From the NCBI RefSeq assembly GCF_003148685.1, contig NZ_QGGR01000001.1, forward strand, positions 186,001-250,000: DNA of 64,000 bases, written 5' to 3'. A program made the translations under genes and the position numbers. Source of the DNA: Actinoplanes xinjiangensis (GTDB taxonomy: Bacteria; Actinomycetota; Actinomycetes; Mycobacteriales; Micromonosporaceae). Positions 32,785 to 41,498 of the stretch are shown here, in pieces (position 1 is the stretch's first letter; each line of letters opens with the position of its first letter). The notes under the pieces are model-generated. The model ran no database searches and was not told the DNA's origin. It saw only the letters and a program-made list of their open reading frames with translations.

Positions 32785-33333
32785 CTATCCCGCGCGACGC
32801 CGGGCCCGGCGGGCCGCCAGCTCATCGTTGCCATCCGGGACGGCAACGGCACCGACCGGCTGCGGGCCGGTGGCGGGCTCCGCCGGCAGGTGCGACAGCG
32901 AACCCTGGATCTCCTTGAACGCCCCGCCGATCGCGATGCCGAACACACCCTGGCCGCCCTGCAACAGGTCCACGACCTCCTCCGGCGACCGGCACTCATA
33001 CACCGTCGTCCCGTCCGAGATCAGCGTGATCTCGGCCAGATCGTCCACCCCGCGCGACCGCAGCGTCTCGATCGCCCGCCTGATGTTCTGCAACGACACC
33101 CCGGCATCCAGCAGGCGCTTGACCACCTTGAGAACGACCAGGTCACGGAACGAGTAGAGCCGCTGGGTGCCGGAACCGGACGCGTCCCGCACGCTCGGGA
33201 TCACCAGCGTGGTCCGCGCCCAGTAATCGAGCTGCCGATAGCTGATCCCGACCGCCTGACAGGCGGTGACACCGCGATAACCGACCTCGCCGTCCTCGCC
33301 GACGAGTGGGCCTTCAAGAGGTTGCTCGTGCAC
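32785..33333 (-). CDS. MerR-like regulator (Rv1830-type)
   Basis: 182 residues, matching the third gene of the garA-ftsR-nuclease-merR block (Rv1827-Rv1830 order). The N-terminal winged helix is YRGVTACQAVGISYRQLDYW, followed by RDLVVLKVVKRLLDAGVSLQ and NIRRAIETLRSRGVDDLAEI. In Mycobacterium the homologue is an essential or growth-related regulator. The C-terminal 60 residues are basic and disordered. The GTG start is preceded by GGGGGAGG with 7-nt spacing. Confidence 0.88.
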   Translation of the reverse strand: MHEQPLEGPLVGEDGEVGYRGVTACQAVGISYRQLDYWARTTLVIPSVRDASGSGTQRLYSFRDLVVLKVVKRLLDAGVSLQNIRRAIETLRSRGVDDLAEITLISDGTTVYECRSPEEVVDLLQGGQGVFGIAIGGAFKEIQGSLSHLPAEPATGPQPVGAVAVPDGNDELAARRARRRAG

Positions 33334-33477
33334 GCGACTACCTCCCCCGCGCCCATGATCAAAATCTAGGCGGTGTGCCGGTTCACCTGGACTTCACGAG
33401 CGTATATCTCAATCACGGCCGAAACATGGAGGTAACCGCTCGACACGCCGCGCACGGACGAACGGCGCCGGTCGATG

Positions 33478-33942
33478 TCAGCCCGCGAAATCCTCCGGCC
33501 GCACCTGGTCGAGGAACTCGCGGAACTTCTCCACCTCGTCCTCCTGCTCGTCAGGGATCACGATCCCCGCCTCGGTGAGAACCTGGTCGGCACACCGGAT
33601 CGGCGCACCCACCCGCAACGCCAGCGCGATCGAGTCACTCGGCCGCGCCGACACCCGCAGATTGTCACCGATCAGCAGATCGGCGTAGAAGACGTTGTCC
33701 TTCAGCTCGGTGATCTCGACCGCCTTCAGCGGCGCCTTCAGCGCCGCCAGGATGTCGCGCAGGAGATCATGCGTCAGCGGCCGTGCCGGCTTGACGCCCT
33801 GCTGCTCATAGGCGATCGCGGTGGCCTCGACCGCACCGATCCAGATCGGGAGATAACGGTCGCCGTCGACCTCCCGCAGCAACACGATCGGCTGGTTGCT
33901 GGGCAGCTCCACCCGGACCCCGACCACGCTCAGCTCACGCAC
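33478..33942 (-). CDS. Bifunctional-nuclease-domain protein (DUF151)
   Basis: 154 residues of the DUF151 bifunctional nuclease family, the Rv1829-type member of this syntenic block. The features are VRELSVVGVRVELPSNQPIV, GDRYLPIWIGAVEATAIAYE and ISDSIALALRV-like SARPSDSIALALRVGAPI. Plant and archaeal relatives show nuclease activity; the role in actinobacteria is unproven. The start is GTG 33942 because GGAGG precedes it by 5 nt; upstream codons in the same frame show no family similarity. Confidence 0.88.
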   Translation of the reverse strand: MRELSVVGVRVELPSNQPIVLLREVDGDRYLPIWIGAVEATAIAYEQQGVKPARPLTHDLLRDILAALKAPLKAVEITELKDNVFYADLLIGDNLRVSARPSDSIALALRVGAPIRCADQVLTEAGIVIPDEQEDEVEKFREFLDQVRPEDFAG

Positions 33943-34040
33943 CGCCGCCTCCGTGTCGTTATCGTCTCGGCTGCAGCGCAGCCGCCCTAACCTGCACGGT
34001 ACACGCACACCACGGGCACCTGATCCGCACGGCGGCGGGT

Positions 34041-34781
34041 TCAGCGACCCAACTCACCCCGTAGGCCCGAACGGACCAGCGCCGCGTGCAGCCGCTGCGA
34101 AAGCGCCTGCAGCTCACGTGCGGTCTCCACGGCACGCGCCCGCGCCGCCGGGTCCTGCTGACGGGCCAACGGCGCCAGCAACTGTGTGAACAGGCCCACC
34201 TCACGGTCCGCGCCGTTGCGGAAGGCACGCAGGTGACGAACCTCCAGCCCATACTGGGCCAGACCCACCACAGCCTCCACAATGATCACCTGATCGGCGT
34301 CATACCACCCCGGCGGACGCGCCGTCACCAGCCCGATCTGCTCCAGCTCGGCCAGCAGCGCCTCATCGACACCGGTCCGCTCCAGCAGATCCGCCTTCGG
34401 CACCCGGGTGTCCGCCGGATCCCGGGCCTGCTGCGCACCCACCGCCACCAGCGTGGGCCGCTGCGGAACCACCGGCTCCTTCTCCATCCGGTCCAACTGC
34501 TCCCGGATCACCCGCAAGGGAAGATACTGGTCGCGCTGAGCGGTCAGCACGAACCGCAACCGGGCCACGTCGTTCCACGAATACTTCCGGTACCCGGAGG
34601 CGGTGCGTTGCGGGTCGACCAGACCCTCCGCCTCCAGGAACCGCAACTTCGAGATCGTGGTGTCGGGGAACTCGGTGCGCAGATGGGCCAGCACCTCCCC
34701 GATGCTCATCAGCGCACCCTCACGCCCGTCCTGAGGGCGCGAAGCCCCCGGATCACGCGCTGCCGCCCCCGACTCCGTCAC
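34041..34781 (-). CDS. ftsR: MerR-family regulator FtsR
   Basis: 246 residues. A MerR winged helix (SIGEVLAHLRTEFPDTTISK, then LRFLEAEGLVDPQRTASGYR) lies at about residues 25-70, followed by a long C-terminal region. By order (after garA, before the nuclease) it is the Rv1828/FtsR orthologue, which in Corynebacterium activates ftsZ. The first 25 residues are Gly/Ala-rich and disordered. The GTG start overlaps the garA stop by 4 bp (GTGA), so the two are translationally coupled. Confidence 0.88.
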   Translation of the reverse strand: MTESGAAARDPGASRPQDGREGALMSIGEVLAHLRTEFPDTTISKLRFLEAEGLVDPQRTASGYRKYSWNDVARLRFVLTAQRDQYLPLRVIREQLDRMEKEPVVPQRPTLVAVGAQQARDPADTRVPKADLLERTGVDEALLAELEQIGLVTARPPGWYDADQVIIVEAVVGLAQYGLEVRHLRAFRNGADREVGLFTQLLAPLARQQDPAARARAVETARELQALSQRLHAALVRSGLRGELGR

Positions 34782-35227
34782 GCCCGGCCCTCGCCCTCCG
34801 GCCGCGGACCGGCGATGAACACCAGACGGAACTTGCCGATCTGGACCTCGTCGCCATTGCTGAGCGTCGCGGCTTCAACCCTTTCGCGGTTCACATACGT
34901 ACCGTTGAGGGAGCCGACGTCGCGAACGGTGAAGATGCCACCGTCGCGGTGGAACTCGGCGTGGCGGCGCGACACGGTCACGTCGTCGAGGAAGATGTCA
35001 CTGTCCGGGTGACGGCCACTGGTCGTCACGTCGTGATCGAGGAGGAAGCGGGCGCCGGCGTTGGGCCCACGGCGCACCACCAGCAGAGCCATCCCCGGGG
35101 GGAGCGAGCCGGCCACACGGCTCGGAACCACGTCCGTCTCGGGTCCCTCCAGCACCTCGTCAAGGGCGCCAAGGTTCAGCGTGGACGTGACGTCGAGCGG
35201 GGGGAACTCGTCGTCTGGGCGCGTCAT
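34778..35227 (-). CDS. garA: FHA-domain regulator GarA/OdhI
   Basis: 149 residues. The FHA domain (about residues 50-135) has the phosphothreonine-binding residues in SGRHPDSDIFLDD, TVSRRHAEFH and GSLNGTYVNRE. The N-terminal tail has TSTLNLGAL, taking the place of the ETTSVF motif phosphorylated by Ser/Thr kinases in GarA; here the diagnostic motif is PPLDVTSTLNLG with candidate Thr residues 14 and 16. GarA controls 2-oxoglutarate dehydrogenase and glutamate metabolism by binding in its unphosphorylated form. It starts at ATG behind GAGGTGG. Translationally coupled to ftsR. Confidence 0.9.
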   Translation of the reverse strand: MTRPDDEFPPLDVTSTLNLGALDEVLEGPETDVVPSRVAGSLPPGMALLVVRRGPNAGARFLLDHDVTTSGRHPDSDIFLDDVTVSRRHAEFHRDGGIFTVRDVGSLNGTYVNRERVEAATLSNGDEVQIGKFRLVFIAGPRPEGEGRA

Positions 35228-35359
35228 CGGACCACCTCACGGATCAGTTGGTCGTCGCCTCCCGGCGAGGCCAGCGACGTTGCGGCCCCGCCAGGGCCAT
35301 ATCGGCCCGACGCACGACTATCGGTTTCAAAGGAATAACAGTTCTTCGTGTGCTCCGCG

Positions 35360-35389
35360 AGCCTAGTCAGCGCCAATATCGCTGGGCAA
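35360..35389 (-). promoter_or_regulatory. Putative sigma-70-type promoter of garA-ftsR
   Basis: Minus strand: TTGCCC (35389-35384), 18-bp spacer, TAGGCT (35365-35360), about 130 bp upstream of the garA ATG. It gives a long untranslated leader in the otherwise gene-free 35228-35438. Confidence 0.4.
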
Positions 35390-35438
35390 CCGGACTCGCG
35401 GAAGAAACGAATGGACGGGCATGAAAATGCCCGCGGCG

Positions 35439-35819
35439 TCAGCTTTCGGTGAGCGCCCGGTACGCCGCGGCGTCCAGCAGCGCGGCCACCGACGCCGGAT
35501 CATCCGGCGCGATCTCCACCAGCCAGCCCGCCGCATACGGCTCGCCGTTGATGATTTCCGGCTCATCGGTCAGCGTCGCGTTCTTCGACACCACCGTGCC
35601 GGAAATCGGCGCGTAGATCTCCGAGACGCTCTTGGTCGACTCGATCTCACCGAGCGAGTCGCCCGCCTGCACCACCGTGCCCTCGTCGGGCAACTGCACA
35701 TACACGATGTCACCCAGCGCGTCCTGCGCGAAATGGGTGATGCCCACCCGCACGGGCCCACTGCCGTCACCGGCGATCCACTCGTGCTCCGCGGTATACC
35801 GCAGATCCTCAGGAATCAA
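35439..35819 (-). CDS. gcvH: Glycine cleavage system H protein
   Basis: 126 residues. Lipoyl-carrier protein of the glycine cleavage system, which shuttles the aminomethyl group between the P, T and L proteins. The lipoylation site is Lys63 in GEIESTKSVSEIYAPISG. The start is a TTG (35819) with an excellent GGAGG five nt upstream, which decides the start. The other gcv genes are not adjacent. It lies between the DUF881 gene (15 bp) and garA, as in Mycobacterium. Confidence 0.95.
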   Translation of the reverse strand: MIPEDLRYTAEHEWIAGDGSGPVRVGITHFAQDALGDIVYVQLPDEGTVVQAGDSLGEIESTKSVSEIYAPISGTVVSKNATLTDEPEIINGEPYAAGWLVEIAPDDPASVAALLDAAAYRALTES

Positions 35820-35834
35820 CGCTTCCTCCGTTAA

Positions 35835-37169
35835 TCACGACACCGGACGCGCGTATCGCAGGGCTGCTGCCTTACGCACCGTGGTCACTTCGACCAGGGA
35901 ACGCGAGTCCATGGTCACGCTACCGCCGTCACTCTTCGCCTGCGCCACCACCCCGCCCGGGATCTGCAGCGCCGTACTCATCGTGCTCGCCGGACCGATC
36001 ACCAGCAGATGGAACGGACCGGTCAGCTCCTCACCGTCGGCGATGATGCCACCACCCGACGCGTCCACGAAGAAACTCGACGCGACCAGCCGTACCGCCG
36101 CCCCGTTCGCCCCGTTGAGCTGCATCACCTCACCGCCGGCGCCCCGCAGCTCCTGCACCGTGTTCAGCACGTCCGACGCCCGCACGTCGCTCAGCGTGAT
36201 GTCCAGACCCGGACCACGACCCGGCACCGTCCCGGCCAGCAGCCCCAGATCCTGACTGCGCCGCTCGGCCTCCGCCAGAGCCGCCTCACGGCCTCCCACC
36301 TCGGAGTTCAACTGCTGTTTACTCTGCTCCAGCGCCTGGATCTGAGCCAGCAGACGACTGTCCTCCGACTCCAGATCACTCAGGATCCGGACCAGGTCCT
36401 CCTGCCGCGTCGCCGCCAGCCCGTCATCCGCGTCGTTGCTGCGCAACTGCACCACCAGCGTGAACCCGAGCAACGCCAGCAGCACCCAGATCAACGTCCC
36501 GGCCGGCGCCGGCCGCCGGAGCCGCGGGCGACCAGGATCACTTTCCGTGGGCGCCGTCGCCGCCCCGGAAATCGACGGATCGGGTGACGTGTCCGACGTC
36601 TCCCCCGCCTCACCCGTCCGGGGCGCGCCGGCCGGCTCCCGACCACCGAGATCAAGATCACCAGGGGGTACGGCCGGAGCACCGGCCCGCCCGTGCTCCT
36701 CCCCGGGGCCGCCGGACAGCACACGATAAGCACCCGAACCGAACATCTCCGGCACTTCGGCTCGCTGCCCGGTCACAGCTTCCCCGTCAGCGCGAACCCC
36801 GGCCGCCACTTCCCGACCACCGTCGTTGCGGGTCGCTTCGGCCGCACTCAACCCGGCCCCGTCGATCCCGGCCAGCGGCGTCCTGGCCGAAGGCGTCCCG
36901 GTGGAAGACGTCCCGGCCAGCGGCGTCCCGGTGGAAGGCGTCCCGGTGGAAGACGCCCCGGCCGCGTCCGTCCCGGGGGCGTCCGGGCCCGGCGCGGACA
37001 GGTCGCGGCCCGCCAGGGAGACGGTCGGCTCGTCGCCGTCGATCGAGGCGTCCAGCAGGGGGACCGCGGCGAACGGAACGGTCGGCTCCTCACCGGCACG
37101 CGGTGGAACGACGGAGGCCGTACCCCCGTCGTCGTCATGCGGCCGCGCCACGCGGTCAGGATCGGTCAT
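35835..37169 (-). CDS. DUF881 membrane protein with N-terminal tandem pentapeptides
   Basis: 444 residues. A long disordered N-terminal region is cytoplasmic; a single membrane helix (TLIWVLLALLGFTLVVQLRS, about residues 240-260) follows; then a coiled-coil (LEQSKQQLNSEVGGREAALA) and a C-terminal DUF881 domain (VRASDVLNTVQELRGAGGEV). DUF881 proteins flank sbp in this conserved block and are thought to work near the cell-division or envelope machinery, but their function is not known. The disordered part includes tandem pentapeptides of the type TPSTG/TPLAG/TSSTG (residues about 70-105), encoded by 15-bp DNA repeats (about 36865-36965). Confidence 0.85.
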   Translation of the reverse strand: MTDPDRVARPHDDDGGTASVVPPRAGEEPTVPFAAVPLLDASIDGDEPTVSLAGRDLSAPGPDAPGTDAAGASSTGTPSTGTPLAGTSSTGTPSARTPLAGIDGAGLSAAEATRNDGGREVAAGVRADGEAVTGQRAEVPEMFGSGAYRVLSGGPGEEHGRAGAPAVPPGDLDLGGREPAGAPRTGEAGETSDTSPDPSISGAATAPTESDPGRPRLRRPAPAGTLIWVLLALLGFTLVVQLRSNDADDGLAATRQEDLVRILSDLESEDSRLLAQIQALEQSKQQLNSEVGGREAALAEAERRSQDLGLLAGTVPGRGPGLDITLSDVRASDVLNTVQELRGAGGEVMQLNGANGAAVRLVASSFFVDASGGGIIADGEELTGPFHLLVIGPASTMSTALQIPGGVVAQAKSDGGSVTMDSRSLVEVTTVRKAAALRYARPVS

Positions 37170-37177
37170 CTCGCGTC

Positions 37178-37510
37178 CTATGCCCGGAAGAGGTGCCGTC
37201 GGATCGCCGCGACGTTACCGAAGATCCGCACGCCCAGCACGACCACGACACCCGTGGACAACTGACCACCGACCCCCAGCTGGTCGCCGACGTAGACGAT
37301 CAGGCCCGACACCAGCACGTTCGAGATGAACGACACCACGAACTGCTTGTCGTCGAAGATGCCGTCCAGCTTCGCGCGCACCCCGCCGAACACCGCGTCC
37401 AGCGCCGCGACCACTGCGATCGGCAGATACGGCACCAGTTCGGGTGGCACCGACGGTTCGAACAGGATGCCCAGCAGGACACCGGCAAGCAGGGCGAGTA
37501 CGGCGATCAT
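37178..37510 (-). CDS. sbp: Small basic membrane protein Sbp (DUF1290)
   Basis: 110 residues, four hydrophobic segments. It carries the family features PYLPIAVVAALDAVFGGVRA and SFISNVLVSGLIVYVGDQLG. It is a small integral membrane protein of unknown function placed between two DUF881 genes here as in Rv1823-Rv1825. The ATG overlaps the upstream DUF881 stop (ATGA). The DUF881 gene follows after 8 bp. Confidence 0.9.
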   Translation of the reverse strand: MIAVLALLAGVLLGILFEPSVPPELVPYLPIAVVAALDAVFGGVRAKLDGIFDDKQFVVSFISNVLVSGLIVYVGDQLGVGGQLSTGVVVVLGVRIFGNVAAIRRHLFRA

Positions 37511-38595
37511 CGGCCGCCTTCCGTCACTGACGAGTCCGGCACGGGCGACCCCGCACCGGACGACACGTTCGCGGAGCCCGACGGAGCGGGCGCGATGCTG
37601 GGCTCGGCCGACCGCAGCTTCAGGCCGGTCGCCGCCTCCAGCGTCACGTCATCGGCCTCGGCGGTCTTGAAGGAGATCCCGAACCGCGCCGACAGCGTCT
37701 CGAAGAACCGGCCCGCATACCCCTCGCGGAAGTCGTCGGCCAGATCGTCCGGCCCGATCGCCACGATCTCGTACGGCGACCCCACCGGCCGGATGTCCAC
37801 CAGGATCGCCTCACCGGCCTGCCGGATCCGCGACGTCGCCGTCAGCCGCTGCCCGTTGATCATGATGGCCTCGGCCCCGGCCTCCCACAGCGCGTTCGCC
37901 GCCAGCTGGAGATCGGTGTCCTTGACCTGCGCCTCGACCCGCCGCTGCCCGGTCACCGCGTCCACCGACGTCGGCCCGTCGGTCAGCGTGATCCGCGCCC
38001 CCGAACCGCGCACCCGCGCCAGCCCGGTGAGCGCCTCCAGGTCACGTAACCGCGCCGCCGTCTGCCCGCCCAGCTCCCGGTCGCGCAGCGCTGCCACCTC
38101 GTCGGCCAGTTCGTCCGCACGCCGCTGGAGCTTCCCGGTCTCCTCGCGCCGGTTCTGCACCTGGCCGATCAGCTGGTCCCGCGCCTGCGTCCGGGCCGGT
38201 TCCTCGGCCATCGTCTGCCGGTAGGCCACCACCAGCAGGAAGCCGATCACCGTGAGGGTCAGCGTCACCGACACGCCCGCCACCCGCCGGCGCACACCGG
38301 TCCGGGGGCCCTCCTTGGCCCGCCGGGCGGCGGCATCCGCGTAGCCGGGATCGAGCGGGTTCTGGAACAACTCGGTCAGGAAGTCCGGCGCGTACGTCCG
38401 TTTACCCGAGCCGCCGTCCGGGTCCGGCGGCCCGCCTATGCTGCCCAGGCCCTCCCAGGAGCCGCTCGGCTCCCGCAACGCGGCCCTGGCACCCCCCGCG
38501 GCGTCGGACGAAGCCGGCCGGATCCCAGGGCTCTCGCCCGCCGGCTCCGGCCGGACCGGGACACCGCCCGGGTCGCCGGCGGGCGGACGGCTCAC
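37507..38595 (-). CDS. DUF881 membrane protein
   Basis: 362 residues from GTG 38595, which overlaps the pgsA stop (GTGA); longer in-frame starts add only low-complexity residues. One membrane helix (VSVTLTLTVIGFLLVVAYRQ, near residue 125), a coiled-coil (GKLQRRADELADEVAALRDR) and a DUF881 domain (LWEAGAEAIMINGQRLTATS). Ends in a Ser/Pro-rich tail. It is the Rv1823 equivalent by order. The role is unknown; it is probably exposed outside the membrane. Confidence 0.85.
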   Translation of the reverse strand: MSRPPAGDPGGVPVRPEPAGESPGIRPASSDAAGGARAALREPSGSWEGLGSIGGPPDPDGGSGKRTYAPDFLTELFQNPLDPGYADAAARRAKEGPRTGVRRRVAGVSVTLTLTVIGFLLVVAYRQTMAEEPARTQARDQLIGQVQNRREETGKLQRRADELADEVAALRDRELGGQTAARLRDLEALTGLARVRGSGARITLTDGPTSVDAVTGQRRVEAQVKDTDLQLAANALWEAGAEAIMINGQRLTATSRIRQAGEAILVDIRPVGSPYEIVAIGPDDLADDFREGYAGRFFETLSARFGISFKTAEADDVTLEAATGLKLRSAEPSIAPAPSGSANVSSGAGSPVPDSSVTEGGR

Positions 38596-39194
38596 GAGGA
38601 GCCCTCGCGGTCGGCGCGCAGCACACGCACCGCCTGGACCACGTAGAGAGCGGCCGCACACCAGTACAGACCGAGCGCCCACCAGGACAGGCCCCAGCCC
38701 ACCGGCCCGATCCACCAGTCGATCGACGGCACCGCCTTGGCCAGCAGGATCAGCGGGAACGACGCCAGCAGCAGGAACGTCCCGGTCTTGCCGACGTAGT
38801 GGACCGGCGGAGGCCCGTAGCCGTGGCGGCGCAGGATCAGCAGCACCACGCCGAGCACGGCCTCGCGCAGCAGCAGCGCGCCGGTCAGCCAGAGCGGGAT
38901 CACCTCACGCACGGTGAACCCGAGCAACGTCGCCACGATGTAGAGCCGGTCAGCGAACGGGTCCAGCAGCTCCCCGAGCCGGCTCACCGAGTTCATCCGG
39001 CGGGCGACGTAACCGTCGACCCAGTCGGTCGAGCCGCCGACCATCAGCACGATCACGGCGGCGATGTCGTTCTCCACGCCGAGCAGCAGGTAGAGGAAGA
39101 GCGGCACACCGAGCAGCCGGACGAAGCTGATCGCGTTCGGCAGGGTCCAGATCCGATCGGAGGATTGGATGGACGGCGCAGGTTGCTGCGACAT
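38592..39194 (-). CDS. pgsA: CDP-alcohol phosphatidyltransferase (PgsA type)
   Basis: 200 residues with several membrane helices. The catalytic signature is complete: Asp57, Asp60, Gly61, Ala64, Arg65, Gly74, Asp78 and Asp82 (STDWVDGYVARRMNSVSR and LGELLDPFADRLY). It transfers a phosphatidyl group from CDP-diacylglycerol to an alcohol such as glycerol-3-phosphate; the exact substrate cannot be told from sequence. The start is ATG 39194, preceded by GAGGAA; the in-frame extension to 39311 is low-complexity. First gene of the conserved block. Confidence 0.88.
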   Translation of the reverse strand: MSQQPAPSIQSSDRIWTLPNAISFVRLLGVPLFLYLLLGVENDIAAVIVLMVGGSTDWVDGYVARRMNSVSRLGELLDPFADRLYIVATLLGFTVREVIPLWLTGALLLREAVLGVVLLILRRHGYGPPPVHYVGKTGTFLLLASFPLILLAKAVPSIDWWIGPVGWGLSWWALGLYWCAAALYVVQAVRVLRADREGSS

Positions 39195-39485
39195 CGCGAC
39201 TTCCTCTCCCCCTCGGCCGAGGCCCCCGCCCGGCTCATTCGCGAGCCCGGTCCCGATCGCCGCCGCATCCGGGCGGTCGTGCGCATACGTTCCCGGTCGC
39301 TCGCCGAGCAACTATAACCAGCCGCGTCCTCCCACCTGACGCGCAGTCACACCGGCCACACTCGCCAGCCCATCCTAGGAGGCTGGTCCTCTGATCTCGC
39401 CCCCGCGCGCCGACCGCCTCTCAGCGGACGGCGCGACAGCGGCGACGGTGCCGTGATCCGCCGGAGCGCCGCCTGCCGGAGGGTG
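39195..39485. other. Gene-free stretch upstream of pgsA with promoter and stem
   Basis: 291 bp. A TATAGT -10-like hexamer (39316-39311, minus strand) could start the pgsA transcript about 110 nt upstream of its ATG; no convincing -35 box was seen. At 39365-39386 CCAGCC, TCCTAGGA and GGCTGG form a short stem. No gene seen. Confidence 0.4.
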
Positions 39486-41441
39486 TCAGCGAGGACGGCG
39501 GCCGAGGCGGGCCCGGACGTAGTCGTCGATGACGTAGCGGCCCAGGTCGGCCGGATCGGGACTGAAGACGCGGCCGCCGTTGCGGTGCGCCACGGCGGAG
39601 ACGAAACGGCGCAGACCCGGATCCTCGCCGAGCATGAACACGTTCAGGGTGGCGCCGAAGCGGGTCAGCAGGTCCACCTCGTGGATGGTCGCCTGGACCG
39701 TCTCCGGCATGGGTGGCCACCAGAACACGGCCTCGCCGTCCGGCTCCAGGTGGGAGGTGGGCTCGCCGTCGGTGACGACCAGGATCACCGGCTCGGCCCC
39801 CGGGTGGCGGCGCACATGCCGGGCGGCCAGTTTGAGGGCGTGCTGAAGATTCGTGCCCTTCTCGATCGTCGGCTCGATGGCGGCCAGCTCACCCTGCGAC
39901 AGCGTCTGGGCGTACCGGCCGAAACCGATGATCTGGAGGGCGTCCTGCGGGTACTTGGTCGCCACCAGATGCGACAGGGCCAGGGCGGTCTGTTTCATCG
40001 GGCCCCAGCGACCGTCGGCATACATCGAATAGGACAGGTCCACGCAGAGGGCCACCGCCGCCGAGGCGCGCCGCTCGGTCTCGGCGACCTCGAAGTCGTC
40101 GGGCTCCAGGCGTACCGGAAGGGTGGCGGAACGGCCGGCGGCGCGGCGCCGGACCGCATTGCCGATGGTGCGCACCACGTCCAGGGGTTGATCGTCGCCG
40201 AACTCCCACCGGCGGGAGGAGCCGATCAGGTCGCCGGCCGCGCCGGCGTCGCGCATGTCGTGCTGACCGCGTTTGCCGGTGACGTCCCGGAAGATCGCGG
40301 ACAGCGCGGTACGGCCGAGGCGGCGCAGCGCCTTCGGGGACAGGGTCAGCCCGTCGGCGTCGCGTTGCACCCAGCCCTGACGGCGCAGTTCGCGTTCGAG
40401 TTCACGCAGGCGGCGCAGGTCGTCGGCGGCGGACCGGCCGAGCTGCCGTTCGACCGCCTCGACGTCGACGTCGTCCAGAGTGGCGCCCGGGTGTTCCTGA
40501 CCGAGCTGGTCGATCAGCTCGTCGAGGTCGGCGATCTCGCCGAGGGCGGAGGCGGCGTCGCCGTAACCCAGATCGGCGGGGCCGCGCATCCGTTCGCCGC
40601 GGCCCCAGTTGAGGCCGGGACGCAGGGCACGGAGGTTGTCGGTGAGTTCGGCGAGCTGCCCCCGCAGCGGACCCTCGCCGAGTGCCTGGGCCATCAGCTG
40701 CTCGAGTTCCTCGCGCTGCTGCGGGCTGAGCAAGCGCATCAGGCGTTCGGCGGCGGCGGCCTGCCGGGCCAGGGAGTCGATCAGTTCGTCGACGTCGGCC
40801 GGATCATCCGGGAAGAAGCGCCCGTGCCGCTGCATGAAGTCACGGAACGCGTCGCCGGTGTCCTCACCGCGGGCATGCCGGGCCAGCAGATCGTTGAGAT
40901 CCGTCAGCATCGCCGAGACGTCGGACATGTCGCCCTGCTGGAGCGCCTGTTTCATGCCCGCGAAGCGCTGCGACACCACCTCATCACGCAGACCGGCGAG
41001 GATCTGCCGGTAGATGTCGCGCGCCTCGGCGGAGGACCAGTCGTAGTCGGACAGGTCGGAGACGGCCTGCGAGACCGAGCGGGGCAGATTGTCCAGCACG
41101 GCCTCGTTGAACCGGGCCGCGTCGTCGTCCCGGGCCGCCAGCGAGTCACGCTCGGTGGCCAGCGCCTGATCGAGCATCTGCCGCGCCCGGGTCACCGCCC
41201 CGTCCAGGTTGCCGCGCCGCAGCGCGTCCCGGCGCAGGCGCCGGGCCCGTTCGCGCAGCGATTCCAGCCCGCGCCCGTCCCTCGGGCCGCGCCGGATCAG
41301 ATCCCGCAGCGCGTCCCGCAGGCTGTCGCCGGCGAGGACCCGCTCCCCCATCTCGTCGACGGCGGCCCGGACGTCGTAGGGCGGTGCGAGGGGATCGGGC
41401 CCGTCCCGCCAGGCCCCGTACCGGAAGACGTTCCCGCTCAT
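39486..41441 (-). CDS. VWA-domain protein (MoxR partner)
   Basis: 651 residues. The first 450 are helical and charged (many Arg/Glu/Asp), and the last 186 form a von Willebrand A domain with the metal-site residues Asp468, Ser470, Ser472 (CVDLSYSM), then ILVVTDGEPTSHL. MoxR-VWA pairs are chaperone-like systems that assemble or metallate enzymes. It starts at ATG 41441, 57 bp downstream of the MoxR gene stop, with which it is cotranscribed. It has no signal peptide; presumed cytoplasmic. Confidence 0.85.
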   Translation of the reverse strand: MSGNVFRYGAWRDGPDPLAPPYDVRAAVDEMGERVLAGDSLRDALRDLIRRGPRDGRGLESLRERARRLRRDALRRGNLDGAVTRARQMLDQALATERDSLAARDDDAARFNEAVLDNLPRSVSQAVSDLSDYDWSSAEARDIYRQILAGLRDEVVSQRFAGMKQALQQGDMSDVSAMLTDLNDLLARHARGEDTGDAFRDFMQRHGRFFPDDPADVDELIDSLARQAAAAERLMRLLSPQQREELEQLMAQALGEGPLRGQLAELTDNLRALRPGLNWGRGERMRGPADLGYGDAASALGEIADLDELIDQLGQEHPGATLDDVDVEAVERQLGRSAADDLRRLRELERELRRQGWVQRDADGLTLSPKALRRLGRTALSAIFRDVTGKRGQHDMRDAGAAGDLIGSSRRWEFGDDQPLDVVRTIGNAVRRRAAGRSATLPVRLEPDDFEVAETERRASAAVALCVDLSYSMYADGRWGPMKQTALALSHLVATKYPQDALQIIGFGRYAQTLSQGELAAIEPTIEKGTNLQHALKLAARHVRRHPGAEPVILVVTDGEPTSHLEPDGEAVFWWPPMPETVQATIHEVDLLTRFGATLNVFMLGEDPGLRRFVSAVAHRNGGRVFSPDPADLGRYVIDDYVRARLGRRPR

Positions 41442-41498
41442 CGTGCCGCCCCGGCATGCGCGGCGGGGGCGGGGGTGGCGAAGGTGGGCATCAGCGGC

